Shown: positions 45,146 to 52,613 of the stretch, piece by piece
How the letters are laid out: each line of letters begins with the position of its first letter
How positions within the stretch are numbered: the first letter of the stretch is position 1
Source: Paenibacillus sp. OV219
Lineage (GTDB): Bacteria; Bacillota; Bacilli; Paenibacillales; Paenibacillaceae
DNA: 64,000 nucleotides
Assembly: GCF_900110075.1 (NCBI RefSeq)
Contig: NZ_FOCJ01000002.1
Coordinates: 682,001-746,000 of the forward strand
Direction: 5' to 3'
Position numbers and translations under genes: made by a program
Notes under the pieces: generated by a model
The model's input: only the letters and a program-made list of their open reading frames with translations
Told to the model about the DNA's origin: nothing
Databases searched by the model: none

Positions 45146-46201
45146 ATGAGAATGAAACAAACAATTCGATCCAAGATAACACTAACGCTGATGGTTCTTT
45201 TGCTCGTCATGCTAACGGCAGCTTGCGGTTCCACATCAAATTCGAATGCGAATACGGATGTTAAGGGCGGGAGCAACGCGGCTTCCAGCAATACGGATGC
45301 AACGCAAACCGGGCAGAATGCTGCTGCCGAGGACAACACTGCTTCTAGCAACACAACCGATAATATCGCGAGTGCGACTGCATATCCGCTGACCGTGAAG
45401 GACGTAACCGGAACGGAGTTAACGTTCCAGAAGGCGCCGGAGCGTATCGTTACTCTGCTCCCAAGCGAGACAGAAATCGTCTATGCAATTGGCGCGGGTA
45501 CTGCGCTTGTCGGCGTGGATGACTACTCCAACTATCCGAAGGAAGCAGCAGCAATCCTGAAGATCGGCGGTATGGATGCGGATATAGAGAAGATTGTATC
45601 GCTCAAACCGGAGCTAGTACTGGCATCGTACACCATGGGTCAAGCTGTCGTCGATAAGCTGCGTTCGCTCGGCATACAAGTGTACGCAACCGACCCGAAG
45701 AACTATGATGGTGTCATGGGCAAAATCAAACAAATCGGTGCGATATTAAACAAGACGAGTGAGGCGGAAGCCGTTGCAGAGCATATGACTGATGTACGTG
45801 AGCAGGTTGTTAATGCCGTTAAAGATGCGCCGAAGCCAAATGTATATTTGGAGTTTTCCCCAGGCTGGACAGTCGGGAAAGGCGAGTTTCTGGATGAGCT
45901 CATAACGCTCGCAGGAGGTACGAACATTGCAACGAACGCAGGCTGGTATGAGATTGATCCTGAAGCAGTCGTGAAATCGAATCCAGAAGATATTATCTAC
46001 GCTTCAATGACACTAAAGGAAGGCGAGAAAAATCCGATTCTGACGGCAATCGAGACTCGTCCTGGCTGGAACACAATTAATGCTATTAAGAATAAGCAAA
46101 TATTCGAGGTGGACCAAGATCCACTCACTCGTGTAGGCCCTCGACTTGCAGAAGGGCTGCTGGAAGTGGCGAAGAAGCTGCATCCGGATCTGATTCACTA
46201 A
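45146..46201 (+). CDS. btuF: Cobalamin/corrinoid ABC transporter substrate-binding lipoprotein
   Basis: 351 residues, starting at ATG 45146 (or 45152). Signal sequence with lipobox LTAAC, then a Ser/Asn/Thr-rich linker of about 70 residues, then a periplasmic-binding-protein domain (APERIVTLLPSETEIVYAIGA, then PEAVVKSNPEDIIYAS). The fold also serves iron siderophores; the cobalamin riboswitch and following cob genes indicate corrinoid uptake. First gene of the operon. Confidence 0.9.
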   Translation: MRMKQTIRSKITLTLMVLLLVMLTAACGSTSNSNANTDVKGGSNAASSNTDATQTGQNAAAEDNTASSNTTDNIASATAYPLTVKDVTGTELTFQKAPERIVTLLPSETEIVYAIGAGTALVGVDDYSNYPKEAAAILKIGGMDADIEKIVSLKPELVLASYTMGQAVVDKLRSLGIQVYATDPKNYDGVMGKIKQIGAILNKTSEAEAVAEHMTDVREQVVNAVKDAPKPNVYLEFSPGWTVGKGEFLDELITLAGGTNIATNAGWYEIDPEAVVKSNPEDIIYASMTLKEGEKNPILTAIETRPGWNTINAIKNKQIFEVDQDPLTRVGPRLAEGLLEVAKKLHPDLIH

Positions 46202-46202
46202 G

Positions 46203-47246
46203 ATGCGTACGAAGCTAGCGATTTATGGAGGAGCAGCAATGCTCCTCTTAGCTATATCTATCGTCGTCAGCTTGTCGATCGGTTCATCGGGCTTGCCGCT
46301 CGCTGATGTATGGGGCATTCTCATTCACCAGCTACCCTGGATGTCTGATCCAAGTACCCACTGGGATGCCAGTGAAATTGCTATTGTTACACAGCTACGG
46401 CTATCTCGCATCCTGCTCGCTGTATTCGTCGGAGCCTGCTTGGCGCTTGCAGGCAGCGGCTTCCAAGGCGTCCTCCGCAATCCGCTTGCCGATCCATTCA
46501 CGCTCGGGGTTGCTTCAGGCTGCTCGGTGGGCGCTGCATTCATGATCGTTTTTGGTTATACGACTTGGCTCGGCTTATGGAGCGTTCCGCTTGTTGCGTT
46601 TGGAACAGGGATGGTTACGCTTCTGCTCGTTTTCTCGCTATCCCGGGCACGCGGCACGATGAATGTGGAATCGCTCATTCTGTCCGGCGTCATCGTACAG
46701 GCGTTTCTCGGCGCATTCGTCTCGTTCATGGTTTCTATGTCGCAGGGTGTCGTGAATGAAGTGATGTTCTGGCTGATGGGCAGCTTGAGTACGCGCAGCT
46801 GGGAGCATGTGAAGCTGATTATGCCTTTTGCCATAGTAGGCTTGCCTCTCATGTTCCGATATGCGCAGCATTTGAACTTATTCGTTATGGGCGAGCGTCA
46901 CGCAGCGCACTTAGGTGTGAATGTCGAACGGACGAAGCTGATCGTGCTCATCCTCTCCACGCTGCTGACTGCGGTTGCCGTATCCATCGCTGGCGTTGTC
47001 GGCTTTGTCGGTCTTGTCGTACCGCACTTAATCCGATTGCTAGTCGGACCGGATTATCGGATTATCGTGCCCCTCTCCGCTGTAGGTGGAGGCATCTATC
47101 TGTTATGGGCGGACACGCTGGCTCGAACGGCGCTGAGCCCTAAGGAGATATCGCTTGGCGTCGTTACGGCTATCATCGGCGCACCATTCTTTGCCTATCT
47201 ACTCTACCGGCGCAAAGTGCTGCAGGGAGGAGGCCATTCGGCATGA
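46203..47246 (+). CDS. btuC: Corrinoid ABC transporter permease
   Basis: 347 residues, FecCD/BtuC family with about ten membrane helices (GSGFQGVLRNPLADPFTLGVASG and GFVGLVVPHLIRLLVG are the typical loops). ATG 46203 has no ribosome site but sits one base after the btuF stop, so coupling is likely; ATG 46239, 5 bases after GGAGGAG, is a serious alternative. It overlaps btuD by 4 bases. Confidence 0.92.
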   Translation: MRTKLAIYGGAAMLLLAISIVVSLSIGSSGLPLADVWGILIHQLPWMSDPSTHWDASEIAIVTQLRLSRILLAVFVGACLALAGSGFQGVLRNPLADPFTLGVASGCSVGAAFMIVFGYTTWLGLWSVPLVAFGTGMVTLLLVFSLSRARGTMNVESLILSGVIVQAFLGAFVSFMVSMSQGVVNEVMFWLMGSLSTRSWEHVKLIMPFAIVGLPLMFRYAQHLNLFVMGERHAAHLGVNVERTKLIVLILSTLLTAVAVSIAGVVGFVGLVVPHLIRLLVGPDYRIIVPLSAVGGGIYLLWADTLARTALSPKEISLGVVTAIIGAPFFAYLLYRRKVLQGGGHSA

Positions 47247-48037
47247 TCGAAGTCAAACAAGTATCCAAGCGGATCGGTCCTAAGAGCCTTTTGCAGGAAA
47301 TTAGCTTCAGCGCGGAGAAAGGCCGTATGTACGGAATTATCGGGCCGAACGGTGCTGGCAAAACAACGCTTCTGCAGCTGCTATCCGGTATGGATGCGCC
47401 TACAAGCGGTGAAGTTCTGCTGCAAGGACAAGCGATTACGTCTATTAAGCGAAAAGAATTGGCGAAGCGGGTAGCTGTCCTCCAGCAGGGAGGCATTCCA
47501 GCTGCTGCGTTTACAGTACGTGAAGTGGTGCAGATGGGCCGCTTTCCTTTTCAAAATTGGCTAGGCGAAGAGCGCTTGGACAGCGAGCAGCTCATAGATG
47601 ATGCGATTGAAACGATGGGACTGACTTCGCTTGCGCATCGGCAGGTGGACCGGCTAAGCGGCGGCGAGCGGCAGCGGGTCGCACTCGCGAAGGTGATGGT
47701 TCAAGAGCCAGAGCTGCTGTTGCTTGATGAACCGACCACGTACCTCGACATCGGCTATCAGGTGCAGCTGCTTGATACGGTGAAGCGCTGGCAGCAGGAG
47801 CGTCAGTTAACGGTCATCGCGGTGCTGCATGATTTGAACTTGGCAGCGCATTATTGCGATGAACTGCTCGTGCTAAAGCAAGGGAATACAGCTGCGTATG
47901 GCCCGCCGTCAACTATTATGAGACCTGAGCTGATCTTGGAGGTTTTCGGTGCGAAGGCTGTGATTCTGCCGCACCCGGAGACTGGCGTGCCGCAGCTGCT
48001 GCTTGCGCCTTCTGTGCCGCCAAGTGAGACAAGATAA
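47243..48037 (+). CDS. btuD: Corrinoid ABC transporter ATP-binding protein
   Basis: 264 residues from ATG 47243 after GGGAGGAGG. Walker A GPNGAGKTT (residues near 36-44), signature LSGGERQRV (near 140), Walker B LLLLDEPTTYLD, H-loop VLHDLNLA. Energises BtuC. Its stop codon touches the cobT leader region, where a nonfunctional ATG overlaps. Confidence 0.93.
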   Translation: MIEVKQVSKRIGPKSLLQEISFSAEKGRMYGIIGPNGAGKTTLLQLLSGMDAPTSGEVLLQGQAITSIKRKELAKRVAVLQQGGIPAAAFTVREVVQMGRFPFQNWLGEERLDSEQLIDDAIETMGLTSLAHRQVDRLSGGERQRVALAKVMVQEPELLLLDEPTTYLDIGYQVQLLDTVKRWQQERQLTVIAVLHDLNLAAHYCDELLVLKQGNTAAYGPPSTIMRPELILEVFGAKAVILPHPETGVPQLLLAPSVPPSETR

Positions 48038-48055
48038 ATGGAGAGGAAGTTACTG

Positions 48056-49129
48056 ATGACACAACATGCGCTCGAGCTTGAACAACGGCTTCAAGAGATT
48101 ACTTCACGAATTTCACCGCTCAATAGCGATAGTATAGAGGCTGCCGAGAAGCACTTGAACAGCTTGACGAAGCCGCCTGGCAGCTTGGGGAAGCTGGAAG
48201 AGATTGCCCGTCAGCTTGCTGGCATTACCGGCGAGATCGCGCCAGACCTAGCGAAGCGTGCTGTCATTGTGATGGCAGGCGACCACGGGGTATGTGAAGA
48301 AGGCATCAGTGCGTTTCCGGCTGAGGTCACGCCGCAGATGGTGATGAATTTCTTAGCCGGAGGCGCTGCAGTCAATGTTCTTGCTCGAGGAGCGGGAGCT
48401 GATGTGTTCTGTGTGGACATGGGCGTCAATGCGGATCTCACCCATGAAGGGCTGATCAGCTGCAAAACGCGCAAAGGAACGGCGAATATGACCCGAGAAG
48501 CTGCGATGACTCGCGAGGAAGCGCTCGCTGGTATCATTGCCGGGTATGAGCTTACCGAAAAGCTGGCTCGTGATGGATATCGAATGTTCGCGACAGGTGA
48601 GATGGGAATCGGCAATACGACGGCGAGCGCCGCGCTCTGCGCGGTTCTCGGTTCAATGACGCCGGATGAGGCAGTTGGACTCGGTACAGGCATCAATGAA
48701 GAACGTCGCCAACATAAAGTCGATGTTGTATGCCGGGCAATCGCATGCAATGTGCCGAACGCGGGAGATCCGATTGATGTGCTAGCCAAAGTAGGCGGGC
48801 TCGAGATTGCCGGACTTGTCGGCGTTATTCTCGGCGCTGCTGCGAACCGTTGTCTTGTTGTCATTGATGGGTTCATTTCTTCGGCAGCCGCTCTCGTTGC
48901 ATCAATAATTACAGCGCAGGCTACCGCCTATATGATCGGATCTCATCTGTCTCAGGAGCAAGGACATCGCAAGCTGCTTCAGACAATCGGATTGTCGCCG
49001 ATGCTTCAATTGGATATGCGGCTCGGGGAAGGGACTGGTGCCGTTCTTGGATTCCATATCATAGATGCTGCGGTGCGGATTATGCGGGAGATGGCAACGT
49101 TCGAAAGCGCCGGGGTGTCACGCGGTTAG
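48056..49129 (+). CDS. cobT: Nicotinate-nucleotide:dimethylbenzimidazole phosphoribosyltransferase
   Basis: Activates the lower-ligand base for cobalamin: NaMN + dimethylbenzimidazole gives alpha-ribazole phosphate. 357 residues from ATG 48056, 9 bases after GAGAGG (ATG 48038 is too early). KPPGSLGKLEEIA at the start, VMAGDHGVCEEGISAFP, GEMGIGNTTASAA, and LGEGTGAV with the catalytic glutamate near the C-terminus. The first of three lower-loop assembly genes after the importer. Confidence 0.95.
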   Translation: MTQHALELEQRLQEITSRISPLNSDSIEAAEKHLNSLTKPPGSLGKLEEIARQLAGITGEIAPDLAKRAVIVMAGDHGVCEEGISAFPAEVTPQMVMNFLAGGAAVNVLARGAGADVFCVDMGVNADLTHEGLISCKTRKGTANMTREAAMTREEALAGIIAGYELTEKLARDGYRMFATGEMGIGNTTASAALCAVLGSMTPDEAVGLGTGINEERRQHKVDVVCRAIACNVPNAGDPIDVLAKVGGLEIAGLVGVILGAAANRCLVVIDGFISSAAALVASIITAQATAYMIGSHLSQEQGHRKLLQTIGLSPMLQLDMRLGEGTGAVLGFHIIDAAVRIMREMATFESAGVSRG

Positions 49130-49161
49130 CGGAAAAGGATGCGAGAAAGGTGTGAGCGCTG

Positions 49162-49755
49162 GTGGCGATATTCATTACCGGTGGAGCCCGCAGCGGTAAG
49201 AGCGGCTTCGCGGAAGCGTACGCGATGAAGCTGGCGAAGCAGGGCATCTATATTGCCACTTCGCAGAGCTGGGACGATGAGGAGATGATTGCTCGCACGG
49301 AACATCATCAGCGTACACGTGAGCAATCCGGATACAAATGGAAGACTATTGAGGAGCCTTACGCGCTCGCGGAGCTGCTCGAGCAGCTTGAGCGAGAGAG
49401 TTCAGATGAAGGTAGTGAGCGCAAAGCGGTTCTCGTAGACTGTTTAACGCTATGGCTGACGAATTGGATGCTTAGGCTCGATGAGGAAGAAAGCGATCAA
49501 GGACTTCGCGATTCCAAGCTGCAAGCGATTAACGATCAGCTTGTGGAGGCAGTTGCCGCCTGCACTGGGCCGCTTCTGCTCGTGACCAATGAAGTGGGCA
49601 GCGGCATCGTCCCCGCCTATCCGCTCGGACGCAGATTCCGTGATGAAGCAGGTCGGATGAATCGCAAGCTGGCTGAGCGTTGCGAGCAAGCGCTGCTTGT
49701 CGTGGCGGGCATTCCGCTTGACTTGAAGGCGCATGCTTTTCACATTGGGGATTAG
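49162..49755 (+). CDS. cobU: Adenosylcobinamide kinase/guanylyltransferase
   Basis: 197 residues from GTG 49162, 11 bases after GAAAGG. Bifunctional enzyme that phosphorylates adenosylcobinamide and adds GMP. The P-loop GGARSGKSGFAE is at the N-terminus; VDCLTLWLTNWM and VTNEVGSGIVP are family motifs. It sits between cobT and cobS, and its product is the substrate of CobS. Confidence 0.94.
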   Translation: MAIFITGGARSGKSGFAEAYAMKLAKQGIYIATSQSWDDEEMIARTEHHQRTREQSGYKWKTIEEPYALAELLEQLERESSDEGSERKAVLVDCLTLWLTNWMLRLDEEESDQGLRDSKLQAINDQLVEAVAACTGPLLLVTNEVGSGIVPAYPLGRRFRDEAGRMNRKLAERCEQALLVVAGIPLDLKAHAFHIGD

Positions 49756-49794
49756 ATCGTGTCCGTTTGAGTTCGCTGTTGTGGGAGGGGTGGC

Positions 49795-50604
49795 ATGGTA
49801 ACAAAGTTTATGAAAGATCAGCTTCATGCGGCAGGCACGGCTTTTCAGCTGCTGACCCGAATTCCGATACCGGCAGCACTCCCGTTCACGCCGCAAGTGC
49901 TTGCAACAAGCGTCGCTTATTATCCGCTGGCAGGGCTTGTAATTGGCAGCATCGTCGCGGCGCTTACATGGGTGCTTGACGGACTTGTGCCGAGCATGCC
50001 TGCGGCTGTTATCGTGCTAATCGCGATGACCGCGCTGAGCGGAGGCTTGCATGTGGACGGCTTCATGGATACCGCTGACGGCGTGCTAAGCAATCGACCG
50101 CGAGAGAGAATGCTGGAGATTATGAAGGACAGCCGCGTCGGAGCGATGGGGGTATTGGCAGCAGTGCTGCTGTTCTTGTTTAAATTCTCGGCTCTCTACA
50201 CATTGCTCGCTGAGCGCCCGGATTGGAAGGCGGTCGCACCGCTGCTTGCGCTCGCTTTCGGTTGGAGTCGGCTTTGGATTGTCGCCGCGATGGTGTTGTG
50301 GCCATTCGCTCGTCCGAATGAAGGGATGGCGTCCTTGTTCAAGGAGGTTCGCTTGCGCCATGCAGCGGCTGCACTTGCTGTACAGCTGGTGATCGTCTGC
50401 GGCGTTGTTGTTATTTTTGAATCGGCGGTGGATGGTATTTGGTTAACGCTGCTTGTCGAAGCTCTAGTTATGGCTGCTCTGGGAAGCATCGTATGCATCT
50501 GGCTGTCCCGCAAGCTTGGCGGATTGACAGGCGATACTTATGGAGCGGTGAGCGAGATCATTGAGGCTGCGCTGATTTTTGTCGTTATGATGATGGTTAG
50601 TTGA
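49795..50604 (+). CDS. cobS: Adenosylcobinamide-GDP ribazoletransferase (cobalamin synthase)
   Basis: 269 residues from ATG 49795 (GGGAGGGG 4 bases upstream). Integral-membrane enzyme joining adenosylcobinamide-GDP and alpha-ribazole. The acidic motif LHVDGFMDTADG near residue 85 and SRVGAMGVLA near 114 are diagnostic; about six membrane segments. Together with cobT and cobU it finishes cobalamin from imported cobinamide. The corrin-ring genes (cbi/cob) are not in the window. Confidence 0.94.
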   Translation: MVTKFMKDQLHAAGTAFQLLTRIPIPAALPFTPQVLATSVAYYPLAGLVIGSIVAALTWVLDGLVPSMPAAVIVLIAMTALSGGLHVDGFMDTADGVLSNRPRERMLEIMKDSRVGAMGVLAAVLLFLFKFSALYTLLAERPDWKAVAPLLALAFGWSRLWIVAAMVLWPFARPNEGMASLFKEVRLRHAAAALAVQLVIVCGVVVIFESAVDGIWLTLLVEALVMAALGSIVCIWLSRKLGGLTGDTYGAVSEIIEAALIFVVMMMVS

Positions 50605-50638
50605 TAGTCGATTAGAGTGGTGGAGGTGACATCCCATT

Positions 50639-51727
50639 ATGCTGGAAACGAACGTAACACGCTTGTTGAGAATCAAATATCCGATTATTCAAGCGCCAAT
50701 GGCTGGTGGTCCGACGACACCTGGGCTGGTGGCGGCTGTCTCGAATGCAGGTGGACTCGGCAGTCTCGGAGCGGGTTACTTAGCGCCAGAGCAGGTTCGT
50801 AGTGCGATTCGCGAGATTCGGCAGCTGACTGATCGGCCATTTGGCGTAAATCTGTTTGTTCCGGAAGAGTCGAGGGCCTCGGATGAGACTATCTCAAAGA
50901 TGAACGAAGTGTTGAATGGTTATCGTGAAAAGCTCGGTATAGACGCTAACCCAGCCATCCCGAAGTATTCTGAAAGCTTCGAGGAGCAAGCTGAGGTGCT
51001 GCTAGAGGAAAATGTACCTGTGTTTAGCTTCACCTTCGGCATTCCATCAGCGAAACGATTGGAGGCGATGAGGCAGCAAGGAATTGTGCTCGTCGGCACG
51101 GCGACAACCGTAGACGAAGCTATGAAGCTGGAGGCAGCCGGTGTCCATGCGATTACGGCGCAAGGAAGCGAAGCGGGCGGTCATCGCGGAACGTTCTTGA
51201 AGAAGGCGGAGGAATCCTTGATCGGCACGATGGCTCTCGTTCCGCAAATGGTGGACCTGGTGTCCGTTCCAGTCATAGCATCTGGCGGTATTATGGACGG
51301 GCGTGGACTTGTTGCGAGCCTTGCGCTTGGCGCGTCCGCTGTACAGATGGGAACTGCATTCTTGGCGTGTTCGGAGAGCGGCGCACATACTGCGTTCAAA
51401 CAGAAGATTTTGACGGCGAATGAGGATTCCACCGAGATTACATCTGTCTACTCTGGCAAGGCCGCACGAGGTATTCGAACGGAATTTATGCGCGAAATGG
51501 AAGCTTACACATCGGATATACCAGAGTACCCCATTCAGAATGCGTTGACGAGAGACATCCGCCAAGCTGCTGCCAGAGCAAACAACCCCGAATATATGTC
51601 GTTATGGGCGGGTCAAGGGCTGCGGTTAGCGGGCGAGCGTACTGCTGCCGAGACCGTGGAAGTGGTGATAAAGCAGGCTGAAGAACTTGTGAGTTTGATG
51701 GGTAAGCTAGGTGGAAAACGTTCATAA
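50639..51727 (+). CDS. Nitronate monooxygenase
   Basis: 362 residues from ATG 50639 after GGTGGAGGTG. FMN-dependent TIM-barrel of the 2-nitropropane dioxygenase family: PIIQAPMAGGPTTPGLVAAVSNAGGLGSLG split over residues 14-43, QGSEAGGHRG with the catalytic histidine near residue 182, and GGIMDGRGLVASLALGA binding FMN phosphate. It detoxifies alkyl nitronates such as propionate 3-nitronate. It starts 34 bases after cobS and may be read from the same transcript, but no functional link is known. Confidence 0.93.
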   Translation: MLETNVTRLLRIKYPIIQAPMAGGPTTPGLVAAVSNAGGLGSLGAGYLAPEQVRSAIREIRQLTDRPFGVNLFVPEESRASDETISKMNEVLNGYREKLGIDANPAIPKYSESFEEQAEVLLEENVPVFSFTFGIPSAKRLEAMRQQGIVLVGTATTVDEAMKLEAAGVHAITAQGSEAGGHRGTFLKKAEESLIGTMALVPQMVDLVSVPVIASGGIMDGRGLVASLALGASAVQMGTAFLACSESGAHTAFKQKILTANEDSTEITSVYSGKAARGIRTEFMREMEAYTSDIPEYPIQNALTRDIRQAAARANNPEYMSLWAGQGLRLAGERTAAETVEVVIKQAEELVSLMGKLGGKRS

Positions 51728-51749
51728 TCGTGAGGTCTAACAAGGCGGG

Positions 51750-52538
51750 ATGCGTGTGGATACTCATTTATTCTTGGAAAGAATGGCGGACAGGTTCAAG
51801 TTGGTGCTAGGAGAGAATGTAGCAGGTATTTACTTGCACGGTTCCTTGGCAATGGGTGGCTTCAACCCTGACAAGAGCGACATAGACATTATCATTCTCG
51901 CCAAAAAGAAACTTTCAAAAGCTGAAACAACAGAGCTTACAAAGCAACTGTTATTGCTGCACGAAGAATTACCAAGCGGTCGTGGTATCGAGCTGAGCGT
52001 CGTCTTGGAAGCTATCGCAGCAGACTTCGTACATCCGGCTCCGTTTGAATATCATTACTCGGATTCTCATCGGGAGAGGTACCAAACGGATGAAGATTAT
52101 ATGTGCGGAGGGTTTGAAGATCCAGATTTGGCGGCGCATTTTACGATTATCTATGAGCGAGGAGTTACGATCTACGGCAAACCGATTCAAGAGGTGTTTA
52201 AGCCTATCGATCGAGCCTGCTACGTACAGTCGATAGTAAGCGACATCGCTAGTGCAGCAGGTGAGATCGTGGATTCACCTGTCTATTACACCTTAAATCT
52301 GTGCCGAGTTCTTCTGTATTTACGCGAGGGCTTGGTTTCTTCCAAGAAAGAGGCTGGCGAATGGGCACTTCATACTCTGCCTCATGAATTCAATGCTATC
52401 ATTGCTACTTGCTTAGATGAATACATTGGGTTGGCAAAAGGGTTCAGGTTAGCTGAAATAGAGTTATTGGCGTTTGCTGAGTATATGTTGATAGAGATTA
52501 ACCAACATAGCGTTCAAGGATACCCCTCCGTTGTTTGA
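51750..52538 (+). CDS. Aminoglycoside adenylyltransferase-like nucleotidyltransferase (first)
   Basis: 262 residues from ATG 51750. The N-terminal nucleotidyltransferase motif LHGSLAMGGF followed by SDIDIII gives the metal-binding aspartates near residues 46-48; the C-terminal helical part resembles AadA/ANT(9)-type enzymes (DUF4111). It could modify an aminoglycoside or be a housekeeping relative without resistance function; length and motif fit, but identity to resistance enzymes cannot be judged by eye. A similar gene lies at 58515. Confidence 0.8.
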   Translation: MRVDTHLFLERMADRFKLVLGENVAGIYLHGSLAMGGFNPDKSDIDIIILAKKKLSKAETTELTKQLLLLHEELPSGRGIELSVVLEAIAADFVHPAPFEYHYSDSHRERYQTDEDYMCGGFEDPDLAAHFTIIYERGVTIYGKPIQEVFKPIDRACYVQSIVSDIASAAGEIVDSPVYYTLNLCRVLLYLREGLVSSKKEAGEWALHTLPHEFNAIIATCLDEYIGLAKGFRLAEIELLAFAEYMLIEINQHSVQGYPSVV

Positions 52539-52551
52539 TGGTGGGGTTTTG
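52521..52551 (+). terminator. Possible terminator overlapping a stop codon
   Basis: ACCCCTCC / GGTGGGGT stem with one mismatch, then TTTT; contains the stop of the preceding gene and runs into the next promoter. Confidence 0.5.
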
Positions 52552-52578
52552 ACGTTGAAAGCGAAAAGTCCCTATAAT
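52549..52578 (+). promoter_or_regulatory. Sigma-A promoter for hrpB
   Basis: TTGACG at 52549-52554, 18-base spacer, TATAAT at 52573-52578, 36 bases before the start codon. Confidence 0.75.
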
Positions 52579-52613
52579 AGAACTTATGAAATCGTTAGAC
52601 AGGGGACTCACGC

